This document shows, one piece after another, positions 1 to 7,390 of a stretch of 33,220 nt of DNA. The position numbers were made by a program, and so were the translations under genes. The notes below the pieces were generated by a model. The model worked only from the letters and a program-made list of their open reading frames with translations. It was not told where the DNA came from and did not search any database. Source of the DNA: Clostridiales bacterium (GTDB taxonomy: Bacteria; Bacillota; Clostridia; Oscillospirales; Oscillospiraceae); contig JAJUHC010000028.1 of NCBI GenBank assembly GCA_029268065.1, positions 1 through 33,220 on the forward strand, in the 5' to 3' direction. Positions within the stretch are counted from its first letter, which is position 1. Every line of letters begins with the position of its first letter.

Positions 1-190
1 AGCGTGTCGAAAAAGTGTTTTGACACGCTTCCAGGGGGTATCCAATACCCCCTGGATACGCGGCTGAAGCCGCGATACCCCCGGTCGCGCACAATTGCGC
101 GGGATAATGTATTTTTCCGGCGTACACGCCGCCGGAAAAATAATTTTTTGGTATTATATCATTTTTATATTCGCGTTTGTCTACAGCCTA
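1..190 (+). repeat. Hairpin-array dispersed repeat, copy A
   Basis: First of three related non-coding elements in the window (others at 30200-30494 and 31520-31701). It holds five consecutive hairpins: 1-29 (AGCGTGTC.../...GACACGCT), 31-55 (CCAGGGGG.../...CCCCCTGG), 59-74 (CGCGGCT/AGCCGCG), 86-101 (CGCGC/GCGCG) and 112-140 (TTTTTCCGGCG/CGCCGGAAAAA), then an AT-rich stretch ending CTACAGCCTA. The left end AGCGTG is base 1 of the window, so its left flank is not visible. A reading frame from about base 4 stays open but is not a credible gene. The family is not one I recognise. Confidence 0.85.
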
Positions 191-220
191 ACCCGAGGAC
201 AAAACCTCGGGTATCTTTTT
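191..220 (+). terminator. Intrinsic terminator abutting repeat copy A
   Basis: Stem ACCCGAGG (191-198) pairs with CCTCGGGT (205-212) around a six-base loop and is followed by ATCTTTTT. It sits exactly at the right edge of repeat copy A, the same position that terminator stems occupy at copies B and C. Confidence 0.7.
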
Positions 221-331
221 GCGAAAGCAATAACTGAACCTTTCAATAAATTTTCAAGAAAGCCCCTTTATACTGCTGAAAGGATGAAGCAATCAGGGCA
301 TAAAATTACTCCGCGCCGCGCGAAAGGTTGA

Positions 332-2590
332 ATGCATATGGACACACTCAAAAAGCACCGTGAAGGACTCGCCCTCGGAGCGATACTTGTTCTTGCCGGC
401 GTTCTCAGCATCTGGGGCGTCTGGAAATCAGGATACGGGAACGAGTTTTACGCGGCCTGCGTAAAAAGCATGCTGACAAGCTTTAAAAACTTCTTCTTCG
501 TTTCTCTGGACTCGTCGGGGTTCGTAACCGTAGACAAGCCGCCGGTTTCCTTGTGGATTCAGGCGCTCTTCGCCAAGGTTTTGGGCTTCAGCGGCTGGTC
601 CGTAATCATGCCGCAGGGGCTTGCTGCCGTCGCTTCCTGCTGGCTTCTGCACCGCACGGTAAAACGGCACTTTGGGGTTGGGGCGGGCCTGCTTTCGGCG
701 CTCGCGCTCGCGCTTTCGCCGATTTTTATAGCGGTTTCACGCACCAACAACACGGATTCAATACTCATTTTATTCATGGTGCTCTCCACCTGGGCGATGA
801 TGCACGCGGCGGATAGGGGCAGCTTCAAATGGCTCACGCTTTCGGTCGTGTTTCTGGGCATAGCCTACAACGCGAAAACGCTTCAGGCGTTTCTGATACT
901 GCCCGCGCTCTTTGCGGGATACCTTTTCACGGCCGAAACGACCTTAAAAAAGCGCTTCCTGCACCTGTCCGCCGCGGCGGCGATACTGATTGCCGTTTCG
1001 CTCTCATGGTCGCTGATAGTCGATCTGACGCCCGCGGACAAGCGCCCCTACGTTGACAACAGCAGCACGAACTCCGAGCTGGAGCTGGCGCTTAACTACA
1101 ACGGCCTGCAGCGTCTGACCGGGATGATACGCGGCGGCGCAAAGACCTCGGACGCGAACACCCAGGCGGCTCCCGGAGCGGGCTCGAGAGCAGACGACGG
1201 AGGGGATCCCGGCGCGGTCGTCAATCCCGGGCAAAACGACGGCGACGAGGGCGACGCGGCGTCTCGGGACGGAAATGCGTTTTCTAGGAACGCGGACGGC
1301 GCTATGACAGCCCCGGGCATGCCCGGCGAGGGGAATAATTTTGACGGGGCCGCTCCACGCGCCGGCGGCAACGGCATGTTCAGCCACGGTACTCAGGGTC
1401 TCCTTCGCATGTTCAATTCGGACCTGGGCGGGCAAGACAGCTGGCTCCTCAGCTTCGGCCTGTTTATCATAGTCGTCCTGCTGCTCATGGCGAGAAAAAA
1501 ACGCGAGCCCGAGCGGGGAAAGCGTATGCTTTACATCAGAAACGCCGTCATCTGGGGCGGAAGCGTGCTGACTATGGTGCTATGGTTCAGCGTCGCTCAA
1601 TTTTATCATGAATACTACATCGCGACGATGGCGCCCTTTCTCGCGGCGCTGGTCGGTATAGGCGTGACTCAGCTCTGGAACCTATATAAGTCCGAGGAGA
1701 AAATGGGATACCTGCTGCCGTTGGGCTTCGCGCTCGCCGCAGTGACCCAGGTTCTTATGCTCTCTTACTGGCCCCGCTACGCTCGAGTGCTCATTCCCGC
1801 CGTCCTTGTGCTTTCAGTGCTTCCGGTCGCCGTACTCTGCACCGCAAGGCTCCTGCGCAGGCGGCTGCCGGGCAAAGCTCCCGAGGTGCTTATCTCGCTT
1901 GCGGTTGCCGGAATACTGCTTACTCCCGCCGTTTGGAGCGGCTACTGCCTTGTCGGCAGGGTCAATGCCATGATACCGACGGCCGGTCCTTCGGCTTCGA
2001 GCTTCGGCGGTGCGGCGAACAGAATGGCGCCCCCCCAGTCGGGTACGCGCACAGGAAGCGAACGTGAGCTGCCTGAAAGCAACAACGTACCCTCCGAAAG
2101 GAGCGGAGACTCCTACGGCGGCGTCTTGCCCGACGCCCCGGGAGGCGAAGGCGCCGCGCCCTCGGCGCCCGAAAACGGCGGCGGGCCCTCTGCGGGCGGG
2201 TCTCCCGGCTCGGGAGCAGCTGCGGGCGGCGGGAACGCAAACGGCGTAAGCAACGCCATGATAAGCTACCTGCTGAGCAACTATAACGGCGAAAAGTGGC
2301 TCGTCGCGGTGCCGGATTCAAATACCGCGGCGTCGATAATCCTCGCGACCGACAAGGCCGTCATGTCCGTCGGCGGCTTCGGAGGAGGGACGAAAATACT
2401 TACGCTTTCCTCGCTTCAGGAGATGATAAAAAACCATGAGCTGCGGTATTTTCTCATTAGCGGCACGTCCATGGGCGGCGGCGACGAGATCTCAGCCTGG
2501 GTAAGGCAGCACGGAAAGGCAGTATCCGCGAGCGAATACGGCGCCTCCTCCGGCGGCACCGGAGGCACGCTCTACGACCTGTACTCCTGA
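332..2590 (+). CDS. GT39/PMT-type membrane glycosyltransferase (YkcB-like)
   Basis: A 752-residue polytopic membrane protein of the GT-C fold. The N-terminal half resembles the ArnT/PMT_2 family, which transfers sugars from polyprenyl-phosphate donors on the outer face of the membrane. The loop after the first membrane segment carries DSSGFVTVDKPP (about residues 60-71), the usual acidic/VDKPP signature. Many hydrophobic segments follow. Two long Gly/Pro/Asp/Ser-rich stretches (about 266-353 and 548-640) interrupt the hydrophobic core, and the C-terminal 110 residues form a soluble domain as in B. subtilis YkcB. GAAAGG at 322-327 serves either ATG 332 or ATG 338 (MHMDTL...). The gene stands alone, with a terminator at 2628. 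Acceptor substrate is unknown; teichoic acid or another surface glycan is a guess. Confidence 0.85.
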   Translation: MHMDTLKKHREGLALGAILVLAGVLSIWGVWKSGYGNEFYAACVKSMLTSFKNFFFVSLDSSGFVTVDKPPVSLWIQALFAKVLGFSGWSVIMPQGLAAVASCWLLHRTVKRHFGVGAGLLSALALALSPIFIAVSRTNNTDSILILFMVLSTWAMMHAADRGSFKWLTLSVVFLGIAYNAKTLQAFLILPALFAGYLFTAETTLKKRFLHLSAAAAILIAVSLSWSLIVDLTPADKRPYVDNSSTNSELELALNYNGLQRLTGMIRGGAKTSDANTQAAPGAGSRADDGGDPGAVVNPGQNDGDEGDAASRDGNAFSRNADGAMTAPGMPGEGNNFDGAAPRAGGNGMFSHGTQGLLRMFNSDLGGQDSWLLSFGLFIIVVLLLMARKKREPERGKRMLYIRNAVIWGGSVLTMVLWFSVAQFYHEYYIATMAPFLAALVGIGVTQLWNLYKSEEKMGYLLPLGFALAAVTQVLMLSYWPRYARVLIPAVLVLSVLPVAVLCTARLLRRRLPGKAPEVLISLAVAGILLTPAVWSGYCLVGRVNAMIPTAGPSASSFGGAANRMAPPQSGTRTGSERELPESNNVPSERSGDSYGGVLPDAPGGEGAAPSAPENGGGPSAGGSPGSGAAAGGGNANGVSNAMISYLLSNYNGEKWLVAVPDSNTAASIILATDKAVMSVGGFGGGTKILTLSSLQEMIKNHELRYFLISGTSMGGGDEISAWVRQHGKAVSASEYGASSGGTGGTLYDLYS

Positions 2591-2627
2591 GCCGACGGCA
2601 CAAAATATTGCTCTATTAACAACGATG

Positions 2628-2652
2628 GGCCGGAACGATTCGTTCCGGCCTT
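2628..2652 (+). terminator. Terminator of the GT39 gene
   Basis: Perfect stem GGCCGGAACG (2628-2637) with CGTTCCGGCC (2641-2650) around a three-base loop, followed only by TT and then AGCGTGTC, the left-end sequence of the dispersed repeat. The normal T-tract is therefore missing. Confidence 0.7.
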
Positions 2653-2720
2653 AGCGTGTCAAATATGCCGAGAATATCGGCGGCAGAATTATCCCGCGCA
2701 GTGACGCGCCTCTGGCGGAA
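2653..2720. repeat. Possible degenerate copy of the hairpin repeat
   Basis: AGCGTGTC at 2653-2660 follows a terminator stem just as in the intact copies. At 2688-2700, ATTATCCCGCGCA matches the reverse complement of a segment of copy A (TGCGCGGGATAAT). The order and orientation of these two pieces do not match one intact copy, and there is no right end or second terminator copy before the mrp stop. It could be a decayed or rearranged element, or chance. Confidence 0.35.
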
Positions 2721-2761
2721 GTGCGCTCATGCCCGGAGGCTGAACGCGGAGAGGACAATCA

Positions 2762-3580
2762 CTATTTCAGTAGCAAATCGGCGACAGGCTCCAGCCAATT
2801 TCCCTCGAAGCTCTCGATCTCACCCCTGTCGCATTTTTCCGCGAGCTTCGGGTCTATCGGAACGCTGCCCAAAAGGCGCAGGCCGTGCCGCTTCGCGGCG
2901 GCCTCCGTTTTACCCTCGCCGAATATATAAAGCTTTTTGCCGCATTCCGGGCATTCGTACCAGCTCATGTTCTCTATTATTCCGAGTATGGGGAGCTCCA
3001 TCATTTCAGCCATGTTTACCGCCTTTTCAACCACCATTGAAACCAGCTCCTGAGGCGAGGCCACTATTATCACCCCGTCGATGGGCAGGGACTGGAAAAC
3101 GGTGAGCGGCACGTCCCCGGTTCCCGGGGGCATGTCCACGAACATATAGTCGATATCACCCCAGACGACCTCTGTCCAGAACTGCGTTACAACTCCGGCA
3201 ATCACCGGACCGCGCCATATGACAGGCTCAGTTTCCTTTGACAGGAGCAGGTTTATTGACATCAGGCTGACGCCGCCTTCGCTTTCGACGGGATGAAGCC
3301 CAAGCTCGCTGCTTGTCGCCTGTTTGCTAACGCCGAACATTTTGGGTATGGAAGGGCCGGTTATGTCCGCGTCGAGTATCGCCACCTTTTTTCCCTTGCG
3401 CGCAAGCGTAACCGCAAGCTGGCTCGTCACCATGGATTTGCCGACTCCGCCCTTTCCGCTCATAATGGCGTAGACTTTTTTCACCTTGCTTAATGGATGA
3501 GGCTCCTTCTTCAGGCTCTCGGGCTTCCTGTCGGAGCAGCTCGAGGAGCAGGAGGAGCAATCGTTTGTGCATTCGCTCAT
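2762..3580 (-). CDS. mrp: Mrp/NBP35-family iron-sulfur cluster carrier ATPase
   Basis: A 272-residue P-loop ATPase of the Mrp/ApbC/NBP35 group, which binds a 4Fe-4S cluster at a dimer interface and passes it to apoproteins in the cytosol. The deviant Walker A GKGGVGKS is at residues 42-49, Walker B-like FVDMPPGTGD is mid-protein, and a CPEC pair lies near residue 208. An N-terminal extension has four cysteines (4, 8, 11, 15) in a C-x3-C-x2-C-x3-C pattern, a layout typical of clostridial NBP35-like forms and likely to hold a second cluster. AAAGGAG precedes ATG 3580. It is transcribed divergently from the ApbE operon, and its promoter is seen at 3660-3688. Confidence 0.93.
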   Translation of the reverse strand: MSECTNDCSSCSSSCSDRKPESLKKEPHPLSKVKKVYAIMSGKGGVGKSMVTSQLAVTLARKGKKVAILDADITGPSIPKMFGVSKQATSSELGLHPVESEGGVSLMSINLLLSKETEPVIWRGPVIAGVVTQFWTEVVWGDIDYMFVDMPPGTGDVPLTVFQSLPIDGVIIVASPQELVSMVVEKAVNMAEMMELPILGIIENMSWYECPECGKKLYIFGEGKTEAAAKRHGLRLLGSVPIDPKLAEKCDRGEIESFEGNWLEPVADLLLK

Positions 3581-3659
3581 GCTTACAGGTCTCCTTTTTG
3601 TTTTGAATCAGAAAAAACTCGTCAGAATCAAGCTATATAATAGCATATGCCTGATGATA

Positions 3660-3688
3660 ATAATATATAGTGGAATTAAAAATGTAAA
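3660..3688 (-). promoter_or_regulatory. Sigma-A promoter of mrp
   Basis: On the minus strand TTTACA (3688-3683), 17 bp, TATTAT (3665-3660). The -35 lies in the small palindrome AAAAATGTAAACATTTTT, and the same AAAAATGTAAAC block recurs in the promoter of the FAD oxidoreductase at 24906-24934. Confidence 0.6.
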
Positions 3689-3702
3689 CATTTTTAGCCC
3701 TG

Positions 3703-3731
3703 TTTACTTTGCGCCTAGGATTTGATAAGAT
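3703..3731 (+). promoter_or_regulatory. Probable promoter of the ApbE operon
   Basis: TTTACT (3703-3708), 17 bp, TAAGAT (3726-3731), ending 31 bases before the chosen ATG at 3763. It lies back to back with the mrp promoter. Confidence 0.5.
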
Positions 3732-3762
3732 ATTCCTACATAAGACGTTAAGGACAAGGGAC

Positions 3763-4797
3763 ATGAAACAAAAGCTCATACTTGCAATATGCTTATCGCT
3801 GGCATTTCTCTGCTTTCCGGGCTGCTCCGAGGCTTCGAGAAGCTCGGAATCCCAGATATTCGCAATGGATACGGTGATGAACCTTACGGTATACGGAGGC
3901 AAAGCCGACGCGGCGCTCAAGGCCGCAGCGTCGAAGATATACGCGCTCGACGACCAGCTTTCGGCTACGAAGAAGGACAGCGAGGTATCGAGGCTGAACG
4001 CATCGGCCGGCGTTTTCACGCAGGTTTCCGAGCCTGTCATGAAGCAGATACAAACCTCCCTTGAGGTATCCGAGCGAAGCGGCGGAGCCTACGATATTTC
4101 CATACGTCCGCTTGTTTCCCTGTGGGGCTTCGATACGAATAACGCCCACGTTCCTTCGGCTTCGGAAATCGCCGCCGCAAAGCAGCTTGTCAATTACAGG
4201 AACATCGAGGTGTCCGGCTCGGCGGTTAAGCTGAAAGAGGGAACTCAGGTGACGCTTGCCGCTATCGCAAAGGGCTATACCTCCCAGACGCTGATAAACC
4301 TTTTTCGGGAAATGGGGGTAAAATCGGCGGTCGTGTCGCTCGGCGGCAACGTCCAGACCCTCGGCACAAAGCCTGACGGCTCAAAATGGCGGGTAGGCAT
4401 ACAGGACCCGAAAAGCGCTTCCGGCTTTGTCGGCGTACTTGAAACCGCCGACATGGCCGTCGTCACCTCCGGCGGTTACCAGCGGTATTTTGACGAAGGC
4501 GGCAAAAGATACCACCACATTCTTGACCCCAAAACCGGCTATCCGGCGGATAACGGGCTGATATCGGTTACGATTGTGTGCCCGGACGGGACGCTGGCTG
4601 ATGCATTGTCCACCACGCTTTTCGTGCTCGGGATGGAGCGGGCTCTTGAATACTGGCGTACCTACGGAGGGTTCGAGGCCATATTTGTCACGGAAGACGG
4701 CAAGGTCGCCGCGACCGAGGGGCTCAGGGGCTGCTTTTCACTCAGCGGCGGCGCATATTCGCTCGGCTTTGTTTCAAAAAGCGGGGCGGAATCGTGA
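3763..4797 (+). CDS. apbE: FAD:protein FMN transferase, lipoprotein (ApbE family)
   Basis: ApbE enzymes split FAD and attach the FMN moiety covalently to Ser/Thr of extracytoplasmic redox proteins. Starting at ATG 3763 (AAGGA at 3750-3754, 8 bases upstream) gives 344 residues with a type II signal peptide and lipobox FPG-C21, so it is a membrane-anchored lipoprotein on the outer face. Family landmarks visible are AIAKGY, SLGGNVQTLG, GIQDP, VTSGGYQRYF, HHILDPKTGYP and the metal-binding TLADALSTTLFVLG near the C-terminus. The frame extends upstream to a TTG at 3709, but that would bury the signal peptide. The stop overlaps the GTG of the next gene. No FMN-bind-domain acceptor is encoded in the window, so the substrate is elsewhere. 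Confidence 0.93.
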   Translation: MKQKLILAICLSLAFLCFPGCSEASRSSESQIFAMDTVMNLTVYGGKADAALKAAASKIYALDDQLSATKKDSEVSRLNASAGVFTQVSEPVMKQIQTSLEVSERSGGAYDISIRPLVSLWGFDTNNAHVPSASEIAAAKQLVNYRNIEVSGSAVKLKEGTQVTLAAIAKGYTSQTLINLFREMGVKSAVVSLGGNVQTLGTKPDGSKWRVGIQDPKSASGFVGVLETADMAVVTSGGYQRYFDEGGKRYHHILDPKTGYPADNGLISVTIVCPDGTLADALSTTLFVLGMERALEYWRTYGGFEAIFVTEDGKVAATEGLRGCFSLSGGAYSLGFVSKSGAES

Positions 4798-5162
4798 AAA
4801 AGGTATCAAACCGCCGGCTTATAGCCATATTGGCCGCTCTGCTTGTAATTTCTCTTGCATGGATGGTTCTTGCGCGGGTGCTCCCCCGGGGCGCTCTGAT
4901 TGCCGAAGTATACGTCGACGGCAGGCTTGTCCACACGGCGGATTTGAACAAGGTGAGGGAAGCCTACGTTCTCGAGCTGCCTCATAACAAGGTGCTGGTG
5001 GAGCACGGCCAGATATCCATGTGCGAGGCGGACTGCCCGGATCATCTCTGCGTCAAGCAGGGAAAGATCAGCGGCAGCGCATATCCCATCGTATGCCTGC
5101 CGAACAAGGTAATCATCCGCATAGTCGGCAAGAGCGGCGTCGACGCCGTTTCGGGGAGGTAG
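4794..5162 (+). CDS. NusG domain II-containing membrane-anchored protein
   Basis: A 122-residue protein with one N-terminal membrane segment (about 8-28) and an external NusG-II-like beta domain. It has four cysteines (77, 81, 86, 101) in the pattern MCEADCPDHLC...VCLPNK, which is characteristic of this Firmicutes family and could be a redox or metal site. It starts at GTG 4794, overlapping the apbE stop by 4 bases, so translation is coupled. Genes of this type sit beside apbE and a Gx transporter in Gram-positive flavin-based extracellular electron transfer loci (EetA-like) and near Rnf-type systems. A function in electron transfer is inferred from that context, not shown. Confidence 0.85.
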   Translation: MKKVSNRRLIAILAALLVISLAWMVLARVLPRGALIAEVYVDGRLVHTADLNKVREAYVLELPHNKVLVEHGQISMCEADCPDHLCVKQGKISGSAYPIVCLPNKVIIRIVGKSGVDAVSGR

Positions 5163-5165
5163 AAG

Positions 5166-5666
5166 ATGAATATAAGGCGCCTTACTTCCGACGCTTTGCT
5201 TTCCGTGATAGCCCTTACGATATTTATTGTCGAGGCGCAGATACCCCTCACCTTCGCGGTGCCCGGCGTCAAGCTCGGTCTTTCAAACATTGTGACGCTC
5301 ATAACCATGTACCTTCTGTCAAAAAAGGACGCGGGAGCGGTGCTGTTCATAAGAATAATTCTGGGCAGTGTTTTCAGCGGAAATACCATGGCGCTCCTTT
5401 ACAGCATCGCGGGCGGCGCGCTCAGCTATGCCGTTATGTGCCTTGCTTCCTCGACGCTGTCCGAAAAGCAGATATGGGCCGTCAGCATTTTCTCGGCGAT
5501 GGCTCACAATATGGGGCAGCTTCTGGTCGCAGCCCTCGTCATGCGTTCCTCCGCCGTCTTTGCCTACACCCCGGTGCTGATCGTCGCGGCGATATTCGTA
5601 GGGGCGTTTACGGGTCTCTGCGCGCAGTACACCGTATTAAGACTTAAAAACCTGCGGCTTAAATGA
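5166..5666 (+). CDS. Gx transporter family / heptaprenyl diphosphate synthase component I-like
   Basis: A 166-residue integral membrane protein with about five hydrophobic segments and small-residue helix contacts (LTFAVPGVKLGLSN; AGGALSYAVM). It matches the family annotated Gx transporter or Hpre_diP_synt_I, which resembles ECF-type S components. GGGGAGGT at the end of the previous gene is its ribosome binding site, and only three bases separate the two genes. It forms an operon with apbE and the NusG-II protein (EetB-like position). The old name as a prenyl diphosphate synthase subunit is probably not its real role; quinone or flavin precursor handling is a plausible inference. Confidence 0.85.
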   Translation: MNIRRLTSDALLSVIALTIFIVEAQIPLTFAVPGVKLGLSNIVTLITMYLLSKKDAGAVLFIRIILGSVFSGNTMALLYSIAGGALSYAVMCLASSTLSEKQIWAVSIFSAMAHNMGQLLVAALVMRSSAVFAYTPVLIVAAIFVGAFTGLCAQYTVLRLKNLRLK

Positions 5667-5711
5667 CCGCAGATATTCATAAAAATCGTTTTTCAGAAAG
5701 AGGTACTTTAT

Positions 5712-6473
5712 ATGAAAAGGTTCAGGCTCGTTTCCCTATTTCTTGCCGTAGGATTTGTTTTCGGTCTTGGCGCCTGCAACAGGATCGTCACGCCGACGGC
5801 GTCGCCCGGCGCCTCGCCGACCCCCGCTCCCAGCCCGACGCCCGGCGAACAGTATACGGGATTTCTGAAAAACGTCAGCGAAAAGCTCGGCGGAGCGTGC
5901 GCGATAAACGGTACAACGATAAAGCTCACGCAGAACGTAAGGCTAAAGGATAACGCCGAGCTCCTTCTCGACTCGGCCGAAATGTTCACGCTTGATTTTA
6001 ACGGTCACGTCATAACCGCCCAGATAACCAAGGCGGGCGCCTCCCTTATATCCTGCACCAACGGCAGCCTGACTCTTACGGACTCCTCCGGAGGCGGCGG
6101 CATCATAATGACTTCAAATGTCGAGGCCTATGCCGTTTCCTGCCTTTATGAGGGCTCAATGAACATAAACGGCATAAACGTTTCCGCTTCGCTTTCAGGC
6201 ACGAATTACCAGGGCATCAGACAAAACCGCACGGGCGCCTATGCCCTGCTCGCCAAGGAAGGCGGCAGGCTTACGGTAAACGGCGGCAGTTACGGCGGCA
6301 ATCTGGGGCTTGTAATAGAATACGTCAGAAGAAAGCCCGCGGTCACGCTCAACGCCGGAACCTTTTCGGGCTTTGTTGACCTGAGCGGCGGCTCGGATAT
6401 AAGCGCTTTCCTCGGCTCCGGCAAGAAGGCGGTCAAGGGCGCGGACGGAAGCATAGCGGTCAGCAACAGCTAG
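5712..6473 (+). CDS. Secreted lipoprotein with beta-helix-like repeats
   Basis: A 253-residue protein with a signal peptide and lipobox LGA-C22, then a Pro/Ser/Thr linker (SPGASPTPAPSPTPGE). The body is rich in short Gly/Asn-turn strands such as GSLTLTDSSGGGG, GSMNINGI, GRLTVNGGSYGG and PAVTLNAGTFSG, typical of right-handed parallel beta-helix (pectate-lyase-like) folds. No catalytic residues stand out. A carbohydrate-binding, adhesin or envelope role is a guess. It lies 45 bases after the Gx transporter with its own AGAAAGAGG ribosome binding site, so it may be the last gene of that operon. A terminator follows at 6506. Confidence 0.75.
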   Translation: MKRFRLVSLFLAVGFVFGLGACNRIVTPTASPGASPTPAPSPTPGEQYTGFLKNVSEKLGGACAINGTTIKLTQNVRLKDNAELLLDSAEMFTLDFNGHVITAQITKAGASLISCTNGSLTLTDSSGGGGIIMTSNVEAYAVSCLYEGSMNINGINVSASLSGTNYQGIRQNRTGAYALLAKEGGRLTVNGGSYGGNLGLVIEYVRRKPAVTLNAGTFSGFVDLSGGSDISAFLGSGKKAVKGADGSIAVSNS

Positions 6474-6505
6474 ATTTCGCCTTCATCCCCGTAAAAAAGA
6501 CGCTG

Positions 6506-6539
6506 AAACGGCGCCGAAACTGCGGTTTCGGCGCCGTTT
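6506..6539. terminator. Strong hairpin between convergent genes
   Basis: AAACGGCGCCGAAAC (6506-6520) pairs perfectly with GTTTCGGCGCCGTTT (6525-6539) around TGCG. It lies between the convergent lipoprotein and DUF975 genes. The T-tract is poor in both directions. Confidence 0.65.
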
Positions 6540-6578
6540 GGCATCTTTAGTGCGCTAATAAGGGTGCATTAAAGAGCA

Positions 6579-7283
6579 TTAATCTGCATTAAAGCGATTA
6601 TTTTCCCCTTGGGGGTATCCGTTGGTCAGCAAATTGTAATAATTTGCGTAGGTCACATCGAAGTACGGCATTGCCCAGATAAAAATTAGGCCCATGGTGC
6701 CTATCCCCAGCAAAAGCCACCCCAAAAAGGACAGGTCGAGCACAAAAAGCTCCTTTTTGTGCCCGCGCATCATGGCCTTGCTCGCCCTGATGCACTCCAT
6801 GATCCCGTAGTCGGGGTTGTCGTACAGTATATAGAAGGCCTGGCGGTAGCTGTAAGCCGCGACGATGCCCGGCACTATCAGAAGCAGCGACCAGAGATAG
6901 GTAAAAACATATATGACTATGTGAAGCCCCAGCACCTTCAAAGGCATATTAAAGGTGTCAAACATATTGGAAAAATCAGCGGGCAGCCTGCGGCTGATCC
7001 TGAGCGTATACCAGCTGTATCCCACGGAGACGAAGCCCGTTACTATTGATATCAGAAAAAAGAAAAGCACCGAATAAAGAAGCGTGTTCGTAACGGGAGG
7101 AAGCTGTCCGCCGTTTAAAAGCGCGTCTGTCCAGTCTTCGATACGCCCTTTGAGCTCCCGGTTGAGCCAGGCGGTTATGAACAGGACGACCAGATACACT
7201 ATGGTTGTAGCGTAATGCGGCGGGCTTGCGGCTCTTATCTTTTCCTTGGCGTCCATTTTTAGCTGAAACCTGTTTAAAGACAT
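6579..7283 (-). CDS. DUF975 family membrane protein
   Basis: A 234-residue integral membrane protein with about five hydrophobic segments and the DUF975 hallmarks: a charged N-terminus (FQLKMDAKEKIRAAS), YSYRQAFYILYDNP, the cytosolic IRASKAMMRGHKKELF block, and a C-terminal MPYFDVTYANYYNLL motif. The family is widespread in Firmicutes and has no established function. GAGGTG precedes ATG 7283, and a promoter is visible at 7317-7345. It is monocistronic. Confidence 0.85.
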   Translation of the reverse strand: MSLNRFQLKMDAKEKIRAASPPHYATTIVYLVVLFITAWLNRELKGRIEDWTDALLNGGQLPPVTNTLLYSVLFFFLISIVTGFVSVGYSWYTLRISRRLPADFSNMFDTFNMPLKVLGLHIVIYVFTYLWSLLLIVPGIVAAYSYRQAFYILYDNPDYGIMECIRASKAMMRGHKKELFVLDLSFLGWLLLGIGTMGLIFIWAMPYFDVTYANYYNLLTNGYPQGENNRFNAD

Positions 7284-7316
7284 TCTGCACCTCGGTAAGT
7301 CATTATTATCCCGTTC

Positions 7317-7345
7317 ATTTTATCACCGACCCCAAAAAAAGGCAA
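7317..7345 (-). promoter_or_regulatory. Sigma-A promoter of the DUF975 gene
   Basis: Minus strand TTGCCT (7345-7340), 17 bp, TAAAAT (7322-7317), 34 bases before the ATG. Confidence 0.6.
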
Positions 7346-7346
7346 C

Positions 7347-7382
7347 AAATAAAAAGGGGAACGGCTCGATGTCCGTCCCCCT
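7347..7382 (-). terminator. Terminator of the 69-aa protein gene
   Basis: On the minus strand GGGGACGG/CCGTTCCCC forms a stem around an eight-base loop, followed by TTTTTATTTG. Confidence 0.75.
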
Positions 7383-7390
7383 TGCATCAG

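Noticed and set aside
4..237. Open frames starting (M)SKK-FDTLPGGIQ in repeat copies A and B, with a shorter one in copy C
   Set aside because: They lie wholly within the hairpin repeat. Changes between copies alter amino acids (for example TRLKPR to TSLTAR) while keeping stem pairing, and there is no ribosome binding site. They are by-products of the structured repeat.
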